DNA of 41,298 nucleotides from CAIWXH01 sp964555675 (GTDB lineage: Bacteria > Chloroflexota > Chloroflexia > Chloroflexales > Chloroflexaceae): positions 1 through 41,298 of the forward strand of contig CAZKTU010000033.1 in NCBI GenBank assembly GCA_964555675.1. The letters are read 5' to 3'. Positions within the stretch are counted from its first letter, which is position 1, and each line of letters begins with the position of its first letter. The notes under the pieces are model-generated. The model did not search any database and was not told the DNA's origin. It was given only the letters and a program-made list of their open reading frames with translations. The position numbers and the translations under genes are program-made. Below are positions 29,714 through 37,142 of the stretch, in pieces.

Positions 29714-30532
29714 ATGCCCCAGCGCGAGTGGAGCCTACTGCGTCACGACCCCAGCTTAGGCCTCGATGCCCTGCAGGCCGTCTTCACCAGCCATAGCTTC
29801 GCCCGCCACTGGCACGACTACTACGTGGTCGGCTTGGTCGAGGATGGCGCCCAGAGCTTCTGGTGCCGGCGCGACACCCACCTCACGCCGCGCGGCGGCC
29901 TGATCCTGCTCAACCCCGGCGAGGCCCACACCGGCGAGACGGCCGTCGGCGCCCCAGGCTTCAGTTACCGCGCGCTCTACCCGACCGTCGAGCACCTGAC
30001 CCCGTTGATGGCCGAGCTGGGCAGACCGGGCGAGCTCCCCAGCTTCCCGGCGGTGCGGGTTGACGATAGCGCCCTGGCCGCCGAGCTGCGCCAACTGCAT
30101 AGTGAGATTGCCGGCGACGATGCGCCGATTGCCCGCGAGGCCCGTTGGCTGAACGTGCTGGTCACCCTGATCATGCGCTACGGCGCCGAACGCTTGACGC
30201 CGCCACGGGCGGGCGCCGAACCGCGCGCGGTCGCCCAGGCCCGAGCCTACCTCGCCGCCCACGCCGCCGAGCCGCTCACCCTGGCCCAGGTCGCGGCAGC
30301 GGTCGGCCTGAGCCCCTTCCACCTGCTGCGGGTCTTCCGCCGGGCCGTGGGCGCGCCGCCCCACGTCTATCTCGAGAGCCTGCGCATTAAGCGGGCTCAG
30401 CAGCTGCTAGCCGCCGGCACGCCGCTGGCCGAGGTGGCCTACGCCGTCGGCTACAGCAGTCAGAGCCACTTCACCACCCGCTTCCGGCGCATCATTGGCG
30501 TGACCCCGGGGCGCTACCGCGCAGCCCTGTGA
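29714..30532 (+). CDS. AraC-family transcriptional regulator
   Basis: 272 residues from ATG 29714; a TATAGT -10 candidate is at 29663-29668. The N-terminal cupin-like domain has SHSFARHWHDYYVVGLVEDGAQSFWCRR and LILLNPGEAHTGE, the usual ligand-binding half. The C-terminal double helix-turn-helix (about 175-270) has LAQVAAAVGLSPFHLLRVFRRAVGAPPHVYLESLRIKRAQQLL and AYAVGYSSQSHFTTRFRRIIGVTPGRYR. It probably controls the DUF2000 gene or a nearby transporter in response to an unknown small molecule. The 190 bp before it contain no other gene. Confidence 0.92.
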   Translation: MPQREWSLLRHDPSLGLDALQAVFTSHSFARHWHDYYVVGLVEDGAQSFWCRRDTHLTPRGGLILLNPGEAHTGETAVGAPGFSYRALYPTVEHLTPLMAELGRPGELPSFPAVRVDDSALAAELRQLHSEIAGDDAPIAREARWLNVLVTLIMRYGAERLTPPRAGAEPRAVAQARAYLAAHAAEPLTLAQVAAAVGLSPFHLLRVFRRAVGAPPHVYLESLRIKRAQQLLAAGTPLAEVAYAVGYSSQSHFTTRFRRIIGVTPGRYRAAL

Positions 30533-30632
30533 CGATCCGGCCCGATCGCGCAAGATTGTGAAAGACGCGCCACCAGGGTTGCGCTACAGTACTCGCTACG
30601 GGCGGAGCTCGCCGCCCCAGGAGGGAGTACGC

Positions 30633-31043
30633 ATGCGCTTTGAGACCAAGATCGCCGTGATCGTCCGAACCGACCTGCCCGTCTGGCAGCGGCTCAATAT
30701 GGTAGCTTTTCTGGTGAGCGGGATCGCCGCTAGCGTCGAGGGTGTCACCGGCGAACCATACGAGGATGGCGCGGGCCGCCAGTATCTGCCCATGTTTCGC
30801 CAGCCGGTGCTGATCTTCGGCGCGACGGGCGAGGAGCTACGGGCCGCCTACGAGCGGGCGATTGTGCGCGCCATACCGATGAGCATCTTCACCGACGAGC
30901 TGTTCAGCACGGGGCACGACGAGGCCAACCGCGCCGCCGTACGAGCCGTCCCGAGCGACCAACTGGCCCTGGCCGGTCTGGCCATGCGCGGCGAGCGCAA
31001 ACCGGTGGACGCGGTGGTCAAAGGGTTGAGCCTGCACCAATAG
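30633..31043 (+). CDS. DUF2000 family protein
   Basis: 136 residues, ATG 30633 with CAGGAGGGAG upstream; a TACAGT -10 candidate lies at 30585-30590. It contains KIAVIVRTDLPVWQRLNMVAFLVSGIA, GEPYEDGAGRQYLPMFRQPVLIFGA and ERAIVRAIPMSIFTDELFSTGHDEANRAAV, all typical of DUF2000, which has a peptidyl-tRNA-hydrolase-II-like fold but no known activity. DUF2000 genes are often near AraC regulators and EamA transporters, as here, so it may belong to a small metabolite-export unit. That link is inferred from context. Confidence 0.87.
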   Translation: MRFETKIAVIVRTDLPVWQRLNMVAFLVSGIAASVEGVTGEPYEDGAGRQYLPMFRQPVLIFGATGEELRAAYERAIVRAIPMSIFTDELFSTGHDEANRAAVRAVPSDQLALAGLAMRGERKPVDAVVKGLSLHQ

Positions 31044-31056
31044 CGCCACCAGGGCC

Positions 31057-32001
31057 TCATCGCCCCCTCGTGACGAGCGCCCCGCCCAGGCCGCGCACCC
31101 TGCGCAACAGCCGCCCATCGATCGCCGCCAGGCCAAGGCCGATCCATACCATGCCGAACAGATCGGCACTGCCTACCCGCTCGCCCAGAATGACTGCGCC
31201 AAGCAGCAGCGCGCTGACCGGGATCAGGAAGGTCACCAGGAGCAGGTTGGTCGCCCCGGCGCTGGCGAGCAGCCGAAAGTAGATGCCGTAGGCCAGGGCG
31301 GTGCTCAACAGGGCAAGCGCGATCAGGGCGGCCCAGGTGGTCAGCCCCGGCGCCGGCAGGCTCCACGGACGGTCGACCAGCAGCGCGATGGGCGTCATCA
31401 TCAGCGCCGTCATGGTCACCTGGCCGGCCGCCGTGATCAGCGGCGGGACGCCCTTGAAGCCCTTGCCGAAGATGCCGGCGCAAGCGTACGAGACGGCGGC
31501 CGCGATCACCGCTAACTCGGCCAGCACGCCGGCGCCAAGCCCCGCCAGCAGATCGGGGCCGAGCATGATCACCACGCCGACCAGGCCGAGCAGCACCCCG
31601 GCGAGGCGGGCCGGGGTCAGGCGCTCGTCGTGGGTGAACCAATGCGCCAGCAGCACCGTCCAGAGGGGCGTAGTCGCATTCAGGATGGAGGCAAGGCCGC
31701 TGGCGATCTGGGTTTGCCCGTAGAAGATCAGGCTGAAGGGAAGCAGGTTATTCATCGCCCCCATGAGCGCGAAGCGCGCCCATAGGCCGCGCTCGGCAGG
31801 CATGCGCATGCCGCTCAGGCGCACCGCCAGTTGCAGGGCCACCGCCGCGATGCCCACGCGGCCCAACACCACCGAGAAGGGCGGCAGTTCGGCCAGGGCA
31901 ACTTTACTGAAGAAGAACGAGCCGCCCCACAACAGCGAGAGCAGCAGCAGCAGCCCCCACTCCCGCGCGCCCATAGTTCGATTGACCGTAGCTGGCTGCA
32001 T
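31057..32001 (-). CDS. EamA/DMT-superfamily exporter
   Basis: 314 residues from ATG 32001, chosen for CAGGAG upstream. Ten hydrophobic helices form two EamA repeats: LLLLLSLLWGGSFFFSKVAL ... GLASILNATTPLWTVLLAHW in the first and VSYACAGIFGKGF ... NLLLVTFLIPVSALLLGAVILGE in the second. These are drug/metabolite exporters for amino acids and related compounds. The gene is divergent from a LysR regulator; a dyad at 32110-32155 overlaps its probable -35 (TTGGTA, minus strand), so LysR control is likely. Confidence 0.9.
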   Translation of the reverse strand: MQPATVNRTMGAREWGLLLLLSLLWGGSFFFSKVALAELPPFSVVLGRVGIAAVALQLAVRLSGMRMPAERGLWARFALMGAMNNLLPFSLIFYGQTQIASGLASILNATTPLWTVLLAHWFTHDERLTPARLAGVLLGLVGVVIMLGPDLLAGLGAGVLAELAVIAAAVSYACAGIFGKGFKGVPPLITAAGQVTMTALMMTPIALLVDRPWSLPAPGLTTWAALIALALLSTALAYGIYFRLLASAGATNLLLVTFLIPVSALLLGAVILGERVGSADLFGMVWIGLGLAAIDGRLLRRVRGLGGALVTRGR

Positions 32002-32082
32002 CTGTGACTCCTGTGGTAGCTGAACACTGTGTCCAGCATAGCAGCGGCACCCCACGGGAGCGCCACGTTTCTTGCGCTGGCA

Positions 32083-32111
32083 TTGACGCAGCATAGCGCG
32101 CGGCGTATCAT
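32083..32111 (+). promoter_or_regulatory. Promoter of the lysR-type gene
   Basis: TTGACG (32083-32088), 17 bp, TATCAT (32106-32111). The predicted start at about 32118 falls inside the left arm of the dyad. Confidence 0.55.
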
Positions 32112-32155
32112 GCTACCAATTCATCTTTGTACTTACCATGATGAGTTGGTAGCAT
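32110..32155. promoter_or_regulatory. 16-bp dyad, candidate LysR operator
   Basis: Arms ATGCTACCAATTCATC (32110-32125) and GATGAGTTGGTAGCAT (32140-32155) match as inverted repeats at 15 of 16 positions with a 14-bp centre. The left arm overlaps the -10 of the regulator gene and, on the other strand, a TTGGTA -35 of the exporter. The right arm ends immediately before the regulator's ATG. Confidence 0.7.
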
Positions 32156-33037
32156 ATGACCCTTGTGCAGCTTCAGATCTTGCTCGCGATCGCCGATGCC
32201 GGTAGTTTTACGGCGGCGGCGGCGCGCCTGGGCATGACCCAGTCGGCAGTTAGCCATGCCCTGGCCGCGCTCGAGCAAGAGTTAAGGGTCGCCCTGATCG
32301 AGCGCCGACGCGGCGGCGTGCGGCTCACCGGCGTAGGCGAGCGCGTGCTGGCTCACGCTCGTATCGCCACAGGCGCCAGCGAGGCTATCCGCCAGGAGGC
32401 CGCCGGCGCCTGCGGGCTGGCCTCTGGCCGGGTGCGCGTGGGCAGCTTTCCCAGTGTCTCAGCGAGCCTACTGCCCGGCGTGTTACGGGCCGTGCGCGAA
32501 CGCTACCCGGGCATCGTGATTGTGCTGTTCGAAGGGACCGACGACGAGGTACGCAACTGGATCGGCGCGCGGGTGGTCGACGTTGGCCTTGTCACAGAGC
32601 CAGATCCAGGCCTGGCAATCACACCGCTGCGCGATGACCCATTCGTGGCCGTGGTGGCGCCCGACGACCCGCTGGCGCGCCATGCCCGGGTCTCGGCCCG
32701 CGACCTAGCCGGCGAGCCTTTCATCCTCTCGAAGTCGGGGTGCGAGCCGCTCATCCGCCAGTACTTTACCAGCAGCGGCGCGCTGCTCTGTCCGGCCTTC
32801 GAGGTGCGCGACATGCCGACCATCCTGGCCATGGTCCGCGAGGGGCTGGGCATCACGGTGGCGCCCAAGCTCGCGCTGAGCGAGCCGCTCGCCGGCTTGC
32901 GCACCTTGCCCCTCGACCCACCCGCCGTGCGCAGCCTAGGCCTGGCCGTGCCAGTCGACGCGCCGGTCGCGCCGGCAACCCAGGCCTTTATCGCCGAGGC
33001 CGTGCGCCTGATGCGATCCAACACGCCTGACGCTTAG
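32156..33037 (+). CDS. LysR-family transcriptional regulator
   Basis: 293 residues, ATG 32156. The winged-helix domain (1-60) reads LVQLQILLAIADAGSFTAAAARLGMTQSAVSHALAALEQEL, typical LysR, followed by a linker helix and a periplasmic-binding-like effector domain (about 90-290) with VRVGSFPSVSASLLPGVLRAVRERYPGI. It should bind a small ligand and activate the divergent EamA exporter while repressing itself, by analogy with other LysR-exporter pairs. No good Shine-Dalgarno site lies before the start, because the operator arm occupies that place. Confidence 0.93.
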   Translation: MTLVQLQILLAIADAGSFTAAAARLGMTQSAVSHALAALEQELRVALIERRRGGVRLTGVGERVLAHARIATGASEAIRQEAAGACGLASGRVRVGSFPSVSASLLPGVLRAVRERYPGIVIVLFEGTDDEVRNWIGARVVDVGLVTEPDPGLAITPLRDDPFVAVVAPDDPLARHARVSARDLAGEPFILSKSGCEPLIRQYFTSSGALLCPAFEVRDMPTILAMVREGLGITVAPKLALSEPLAGLRTLPLDPPAVRSLGLAVPVDAPVAPATQAFIAEAVRLMRSNTPDA

Positions 33038-33071
33038 TGGCGGCGCGCAGACAAGCGCCTATGGAGAGCCC

Positions 33072-33605
33072 GTGGAACACCGCGAAATGGTAGCGCTGAT
33101 CAAGGCAGGGGTGAGTGTGCCGGGGGGCCTGTGGGCCGATCTAGGGGCGGGCACGGGCAACTTCACCTGGGCCCTGGCCGAGCTGCTCGGGCCGGCGGCG
33201 ACCATCCACGCCCTCGACCGCGACGCCCGGGCGATCGCCGCCCAGCAGGCCCGCCTGCGCAACGAGCCGCCGGCGGCGACTATTCTGCCGCGCCAGGCCG
33301 ACGTGCTGCGCCCGCTCGGGCTGCCGCCCCTCGACGGGGTGCTCGCGGCCAACCTGCTGCACTTCGTGCGCGACCAGGCGGGGCTGCTGCGCCAGCTTCG
33401 CGCGCAGCTGCGCCCGGGCGGGCACCTGCTGGTGGTCGAGTACGAACAAGCCACGCCCATCCCCTGGGTGCCGCACCCGCTGCCCTTCGCGCGTCTGGAG
33501 GCGCTCACGCGCGAGGCCGGCTTCCTGCCGCTCGAACCCGTGGGCACACGACGCTCGCCCTCGTCGGGGCGCGAGATGTACGCGGCGCTCAGCGCGCGAG
33601 CCTGA
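33072..33605 (+). CDS. Class I SAM-dependent methyltransferase
   Basis: 177 residues from GTG 33072, with ATGGAG 5 nt upstream. Motif I WADLGAGTGNF (about 21-31), HALDRDARAIAAQQARL, then the helical segment DGVLAANLLHFVRDQAGLL and LRPGGHLLVVEYEQ place it in the small-molecule class I methyltransferases. It is compact, lacking a large substrate domain. The acceptor is unknown. It follows the LysR gene by 34 bp, and its 3' end overlaps the convergent GNAT gene by 17 bp. Confidence 0.88.
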   Translation: MEHREMVALIKAGVSVPGGLWADLGAGTGNFTWALAELLGPAATIHALDRDARAIAAQQARLRNEPPAATILPRQADVLRPLGLPPLDGVLAANLLHFVRDQAGLLRQLRAQLRPGGHLLVVEYEQATPIPWVPHPLPFARLEALTREAGFLPLEPVGTRRSPSSGREMYAALSARA

Positions 33606-34107
33606 GCTCCATCACGTACGAACGCGTGCCGACCCGATTGACGATCTCGTCGACCACCACGAAGCCGTGGCGCTCGTACAGGCGGCGGGCGGGGTTGTCG
33701 GCGCGCACGCTGAGCACGAGTCCGGGGTAGTGGGGACGGGCCTGCTCGACGAGGCGGCTGAGCAGGGCGCCGCCGACGCCGCGCCCCGTATGTTCAGCGC
33801 GCACGGCGACGGCGAGCTCGGGGAAGGCCGGGTCGACGGCGGGGTAGCTCTGCTCGGGGCCGACGAGGTGGCGCAGCCAGGCCGCGCCCACGGGCTGAGC
33901 CGCGGCGAGGGCCAGCACGCCCAGGTCGCCGGGGCCGCCCCAGTCGCGCACGAACTTCGCCAGAAAGGGGTGCTGCTGGGCCTCGGCCACGGCCTCGGCG
34001 GTTTCGGCCTGCATATGCGCGGCTAGGGTCAGCATCTCCCAGAGGAAGGGCGCGTCCTCGCGCATCGCCGCGCGCAGGGTGATCGCAGCGTGACGCGGTT
34101 CGCTCAG
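33589..34107 (-). CDS. GNAT N-acetyltransferase with probable CTG start
   Basis: 172 residues if translation begins at CTG 34107, where GAGGAGG lies 5 nt upstream. The next upstream in-frame starts, ATG 34266/34263, would add 53 residues that look non-coding and overlap another gene's promoter. Family parts: ITLRAAMREDAPFLWEMLTLAA, VAVRAEHTGRGVGGALLSRLVEQA (acetyl-CoA loop) and LSVRADNPARRLYERHGFVVVDE. It is the common single-domain GNAT with an unknown substrate. The start call is unusual and depends on the strong ribosome site. Confidence 0.8.
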   Translation of the reverse strand: MSEPRHAAITLRAAMREDAPFLWEMLTLAAHMQAETAEAVAEAQQHPFLAKFVRDWGGPGDLGVLALAAAQPVGAAWLRHLVGPEQSYPAVDPAFPELAVAVRAEHTGRGVGGALLSRLVEQARPHYPGLVLSVRADNPARRLYERHGFVVVDEIVNRVGTRSYVMELRLAR

Positions 34108-34277
34108 GGGGTCCTCCTCGGCGGCAGCCGGGCTCGCCGTGGGCTGCCTGGCCGCTACTACAGTTCCAACCTGCCAGATCGGGGGATGGCCGTTGAATAC
34201 TCTATTTCTGGTGATGCGCGGGCCGGCGGGCTCGGGTATGATGGGGTGACGCGCAGTATACATCAAAGGAGAACCCC

Positions 34278-35057
34278 ATGCAGTCTGGACCGCTTCAGAT
34301 TATTTTCATTGGCTTCAACGACGACGAGGTCACGACCGAGCAGATCATGGGCGAGCTCCGGGCGCTGCACGAGCACGACATTATCCATATGCTCGACATC
34401 ATCTTCATTCGCAAGAGCGATGATGGCGAGGTCTCGAGCTACACCGCCACCAGTTTGTACGACGACGAGAGTCTGACCTATGGTCTGGCGCTGAAGCGGC
34501 TGCTCGGCCTCGAGGGCGAGGTCGCCGAGATCGCGCCGGGCGAGGACGGCAACGCCTACGGCCTGAGCGCCGCCGAGGTGCGCGCCCTGGTCGAGCGCAT
34601 GCCCAACTCGAGCGCGGCGAGCGTGCTGCTCTTCGAGCACACATGGGCGGGGCCCCTGGGTTCGCTGGTGGCCGACGCCGGGGGATGGCTGATGGCCCAG
34701 GGCCTCCTGACCCGCGACGCGGTGGTGGTGATGGGCGACGAGCTGAAGGCGATCGCCGCCGCCGAGGCGAGCATCGTGGCGGCCGCCGCCGTGCGCGGCG
34801 CCGTGATCCTCGATACCCTGGCCTTCGTCGAAGAGGTCGAGGCCAACCGCGAGGAGCTGGCCGCCGCCGTGGCGACCCGCCTGTCGGCCGAGGTGCTGCG
34901 CTCGCTGATCGGCGCCGGGGTGATCAGCAACGACGAGGTCGAGACGGCCGTGGCCGCCCTCGTCCACGACGGCCTGCTCGACGTGGACCTGGTCCAGCGG
35001 GCCCTGGCGGCCGGGGTCGCCGCCGAGGCCCGGCACTTCGCCGGCCCCCAGGGCTAA
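34278..35057 (+). CDS. DUF1269/DUF6325-like protein
   Basis: 259 residues, ATG 34278 with AAAGGAG upstream and a TATGAT -10 candidate near 34237. The N-terminal half has IIFIGFNDDEVTTEQIMGELRALHEHDIIHMLDIIFIRKSDDGEVSSY and a Gly-rich LGSLVADAGGWL loop, which resembles DUF1269-type membrane-associated proteins, although no strong membrane segment is seen. The C-terminal half is Ala/Glu-rich helix ending in two repeats of the type LIGAGVISNDEVETAV / ALVHDGLLDVDLVQRAL, like SHOCT modules. Function unknown. Its stop is 3 bp before the M20 peptidase start, so the two are co-transcribed. Confidence 0.7.
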   Translation: MQSGPLQIIFIGFNDDEVTTEQIMGELRALHEHDIIHMLDIIFIRKSDDGEVSSYTATSLYDDESLTYGLALKRLLGLEGEVAEIAPGEDGNAYGLSAAEVRALVERMPNSSAASVLLFEHTWAGPLGSLVADAGGWLMAQGLLTRDAVVVMGDELKAIAAAEASIVAAAAVRGAVILDTLAFVEEVEANREELAAAVATRLSAEVLRSLIGAGVISNDEVETAVAALVHDGLLDVDLVQRALAAGVAAEARHFAGPQG

Positions 35058-35060
35058 GTC

Positions 35061-36236
35061 ATGGCCGACGCCGCCGATCTTCTCACCACCGACCGGCTCC
35101 TGGCCCTCGCCAGCGAGCTGGTCGCCATCCCGTCCGTGACCGGCCACGAGCAGCGCCTGGCCGACTGGACGGCCGCCTTCCTGAGCGACCTCGGCTTCCG
35201 CAATCTGCGCCGCCTGCCGGTCGAGGAGTCGGGCGAGAGCATTGTCGCTGAGTATGGCCCCACGGCGGGTCCGGCGCTACTGCTCAACTTCCACCTCGAC
35301 ACCTTCCCGATCTGCGAGGGGTGGACGGGCGACCCGCTCACCCCGCGCCGCGAGGGGGATCGGCTGTACGGCCTCGGCGTCCACGATATGAAGGGCGGGG
35401 CGGCCTGCCTGCTCGGCGCCGTCGAGGCGCTCGTCCGCTCGGGGGTCGAGCTGCCCGGCCGGCTCGTGGTCAGCGCCACCTCGGACGAGGAGAACTGGTC
35501 GCGCGGGGCCCACGCCCTGATCGCCAGCGGCGCCCTCGAGGGCTGCGTCGCCTGCCTGGTCCCCGAGCCGTCTAGCCCCGGGACGCTCACGATCGGGCAG
35601 CGCGGACGCCACGTCTACCGCATCGCCTTCACCGGTCAGGCCGCCCACGCCGCCTTCGGGGGCGGGGTCAACGCCGTCGCCGACGCCGCGAAGGTGGCCG
35701 CGCGGCTGAGCGTTCCGGGGGCGGTGGACCTGGGGTATGACGAGCGGTTTGAGCTGTCGGGGAGCATATGCGTCATCGGGCTGCACGGCGGCGGGACGCT
35801 CATCTTGGTCCCGGAGCGGGCCGAGCTGTTCATCGACCGCCATATCTTGCCCGGCGAGACTGCGGCGGGCGCGGCCGCCCAGCTTCGCGCCGTGGTCGAG
35901 GCGTGCGACGTCGAGTCGCAGTGGGAGCTGAGCTGGGACGATCGCCCGACCCCGGCGCCGGGCCCATTCGTCGTCGACCCCGGCTCGGCCCTGGTGCGCA
36001 CGGTGCGCGAGCACCTGGCGCGCGAGCAGGGGCGCGACGTGCGGCTCGTCCTGGGGCGCAGCGTCGCCGATACCAGCCACTTCGCCGTCCACGGCGGGGT
36101 GCCGACCCTCATCTGCGGGCCGCAGGGCGGCAACACCTGCACCGCCGACGAGTACCTGGAGATTAGCTCGCTCGTCCCGACCGCCCGCACCTATGTCTAC
36201 AGCGCGCTCGATCTTTTAAAGGGTCACCGCACGTGA
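35061..36236 (+). CDS. M20-family metallopeptidase (ArgE/DapE/CPG2-like)
   Basis: 391 residues, ATG 35061. Dizinc motifs are clear: FHLDTFP (His78, Asp80), GVHDMKGG (Asp109), the catalytic SDEEN (Glu143/144), VPEP (Glu169) and a distal His in ADTSHFAVHGGVP. The lid domain (about 180-290) carries TGQAAHAAFGGGVNAV. These enzymes hydrolyse amide bonds of N-acyl amino acids or dipeptides. DapE/ArgE or carboxypeptidase roles cannot be separated here. It is immediately downstream of the DUF1269-like gene, and its stop is 7 bp from the convergent APH gene. Confidence 0.9.
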   Translation: MADAADLLTTDRLLALASELVAIPSVTGHEQRLADWTAAFLSDLGFRNLRRLPVEESGESIVAEYGPTAGPALLLNFHLDTFPICEGWTGDPLTPRREGDRLYGLGVHDMKGGAACLLGAVEALVRSGVELPGRLVVSATSDEENWSRGAHALIASGALEGCVACLVPEPSSPGTLTIGQRGRHVYRIAFTGQAAHAAFGGGVNAVADAAKVAARLSVPGAVDLGYDERFELSGSICVIGLHGGGTLILVPERAELFIDRHILPGETAAGAAAQLRAVVEACDVESQWELSWDDRPTPAPGPFVVDPGSALVRTVREHLAREQGRDVRLVLGRSVADTSHFAVHGGVPTLICGPQGGNTCTADEYLEISSLVPTARTYVYSALDLLKGHRT

Positions 36237-36243
36237 CCCTATA

Positions 36244-37140
36244 TTAAAGTTCGAGCACGCGCCGCAGGGTATGCTCGCCGATGCGGGCGAAGCGCGGGTT
36301 GTCGCGCAGGCCGGTCTCGAGCAGCACCGACCCGAAGAAAATGGCCCACCCCTCGGCGCGCCGCACGGTCGCCGCAGACGGTGGGCCATAGGCCTCCAGG
36401 GCCGCCCGGCGGGCCTCGGGGGCCTCGAAGAGCATCCAGATCGCCGCAAGGTCGGTCGCACAGTCGCCCGCGGCGAGATCGCCCCAGTCGATCACCGCGG
36501 CGAGCCGGCCCGCCTCGACCAGAATGTTGCGCGGGTGCAGGTCGCCGTGGAGCCAAGTGGGCGGCACGTCAAGGGGCGCCTCGAGGGCCGCCCGCCAGCT
36601 GCGCAGCAGGTCGGGGGTGATCAGGGCGGTGCTCTGGGCGAGGCGTCCCAGGCGCTCCTCGACGAATGGCGCCCGCTCACGCAATGGGACGCCCCGGTAC
36701 GGGTTGCGCGGCGCGTCAGCCGGGGCGAGGCTATGCAGCGAGCGCAGGAAGGCCGCGAAGATGGGGGCCTGTTCGGGGGCCGGCTCGTGCAGATCGGCCG
36801 GGCCGCCCGGGAGCCAGGGCACCACGCTCCAGCGCCACGGGTAGCCGCGGCCCGGCAGCCCACGGCGCAACGGCGCGGGCACAGGCAGGGTGAGCCCGCC
36901 CGCCAGCAGGGGCAGCCAGGTCTGCTCGCCGACGATCAGCGGGGCGGCGAGCTGACGGCGCGGCAGGCGCACGGCGAGCTGCTCGCCCAGCCGAAACATG
37001 GCGTTATCCCAGCCCGCCTCGGCCTCGCGCAGCGGCAGGTGGGCGAGGTCGGGGTGCTGGTCGGCCAGCAGGGCCGCGACCAGGGCGGCGTCGATCGGCA
37101 CCTCGGCGGGCGGCGTGCCCGGGGCGGGGGCTGGCTGCAT
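36244..37140 (-). CDS. APH-family phosphotransferase
   Basis: 298 residues, ATG 37140. The protein-kinase-like core has LAVRLPRRQLAAPLIVGEQ at the ATP end, WLHGDLHPRNILV with catalytic Asp200 and Asn205, and VIDWGDLAAGDCATDLAAIW with metal-binding Asp218. Such enzymes phosphorylate aminoglycosides, homoserine, choline or other small hydroxyls. The substrate is unknown; resistance should not be assumed. Its start is 2 bp from the P450 stop, so it is translationally coupled to that gene. Confidence 0.87.
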   Translation of the reverse strand: MQPAPAPGTPPAEVPIDAALVAALLADQHPDLAHLPLREAEAGWDNAMFRLGEQLAVRLPRRQLAAPLIVGEQTWLPLLAGGLTLPVPAPLRRGLPGRGYPWRWSVVPWLPGGPADLHEPAPEQAPIFAAFLRSLHSLAPADAPRNPYRGVPLRERAPFVEERLGRLAQSTALITPDLLRSWRAALEAPLDVPPTWLHGDLHPRNILVEAGRLAAVIDWGDLAAGDCATDLAAIWMLFEAPEARRAALEAYGPPSAATVRRAEGWAIFFGSVLLETGLRDNPRFARIGEHTLRRVLEL

Positions 37141-37142
37141 AC

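Noticed and set aside
34263..35147. Long minus-strand frame opposite the DUF1269-like gene
   Set aside because: The plus-strand gene has a ribosome site, family similarity and a coupled neighbour; the antisense frame has biased composition only.
36244..37140. Aminoglycoside resistance gene
   Set aside because: The APH fold also serves homoserine, choline and many other substrates; coupling to a P450 argues for a metabolic role.
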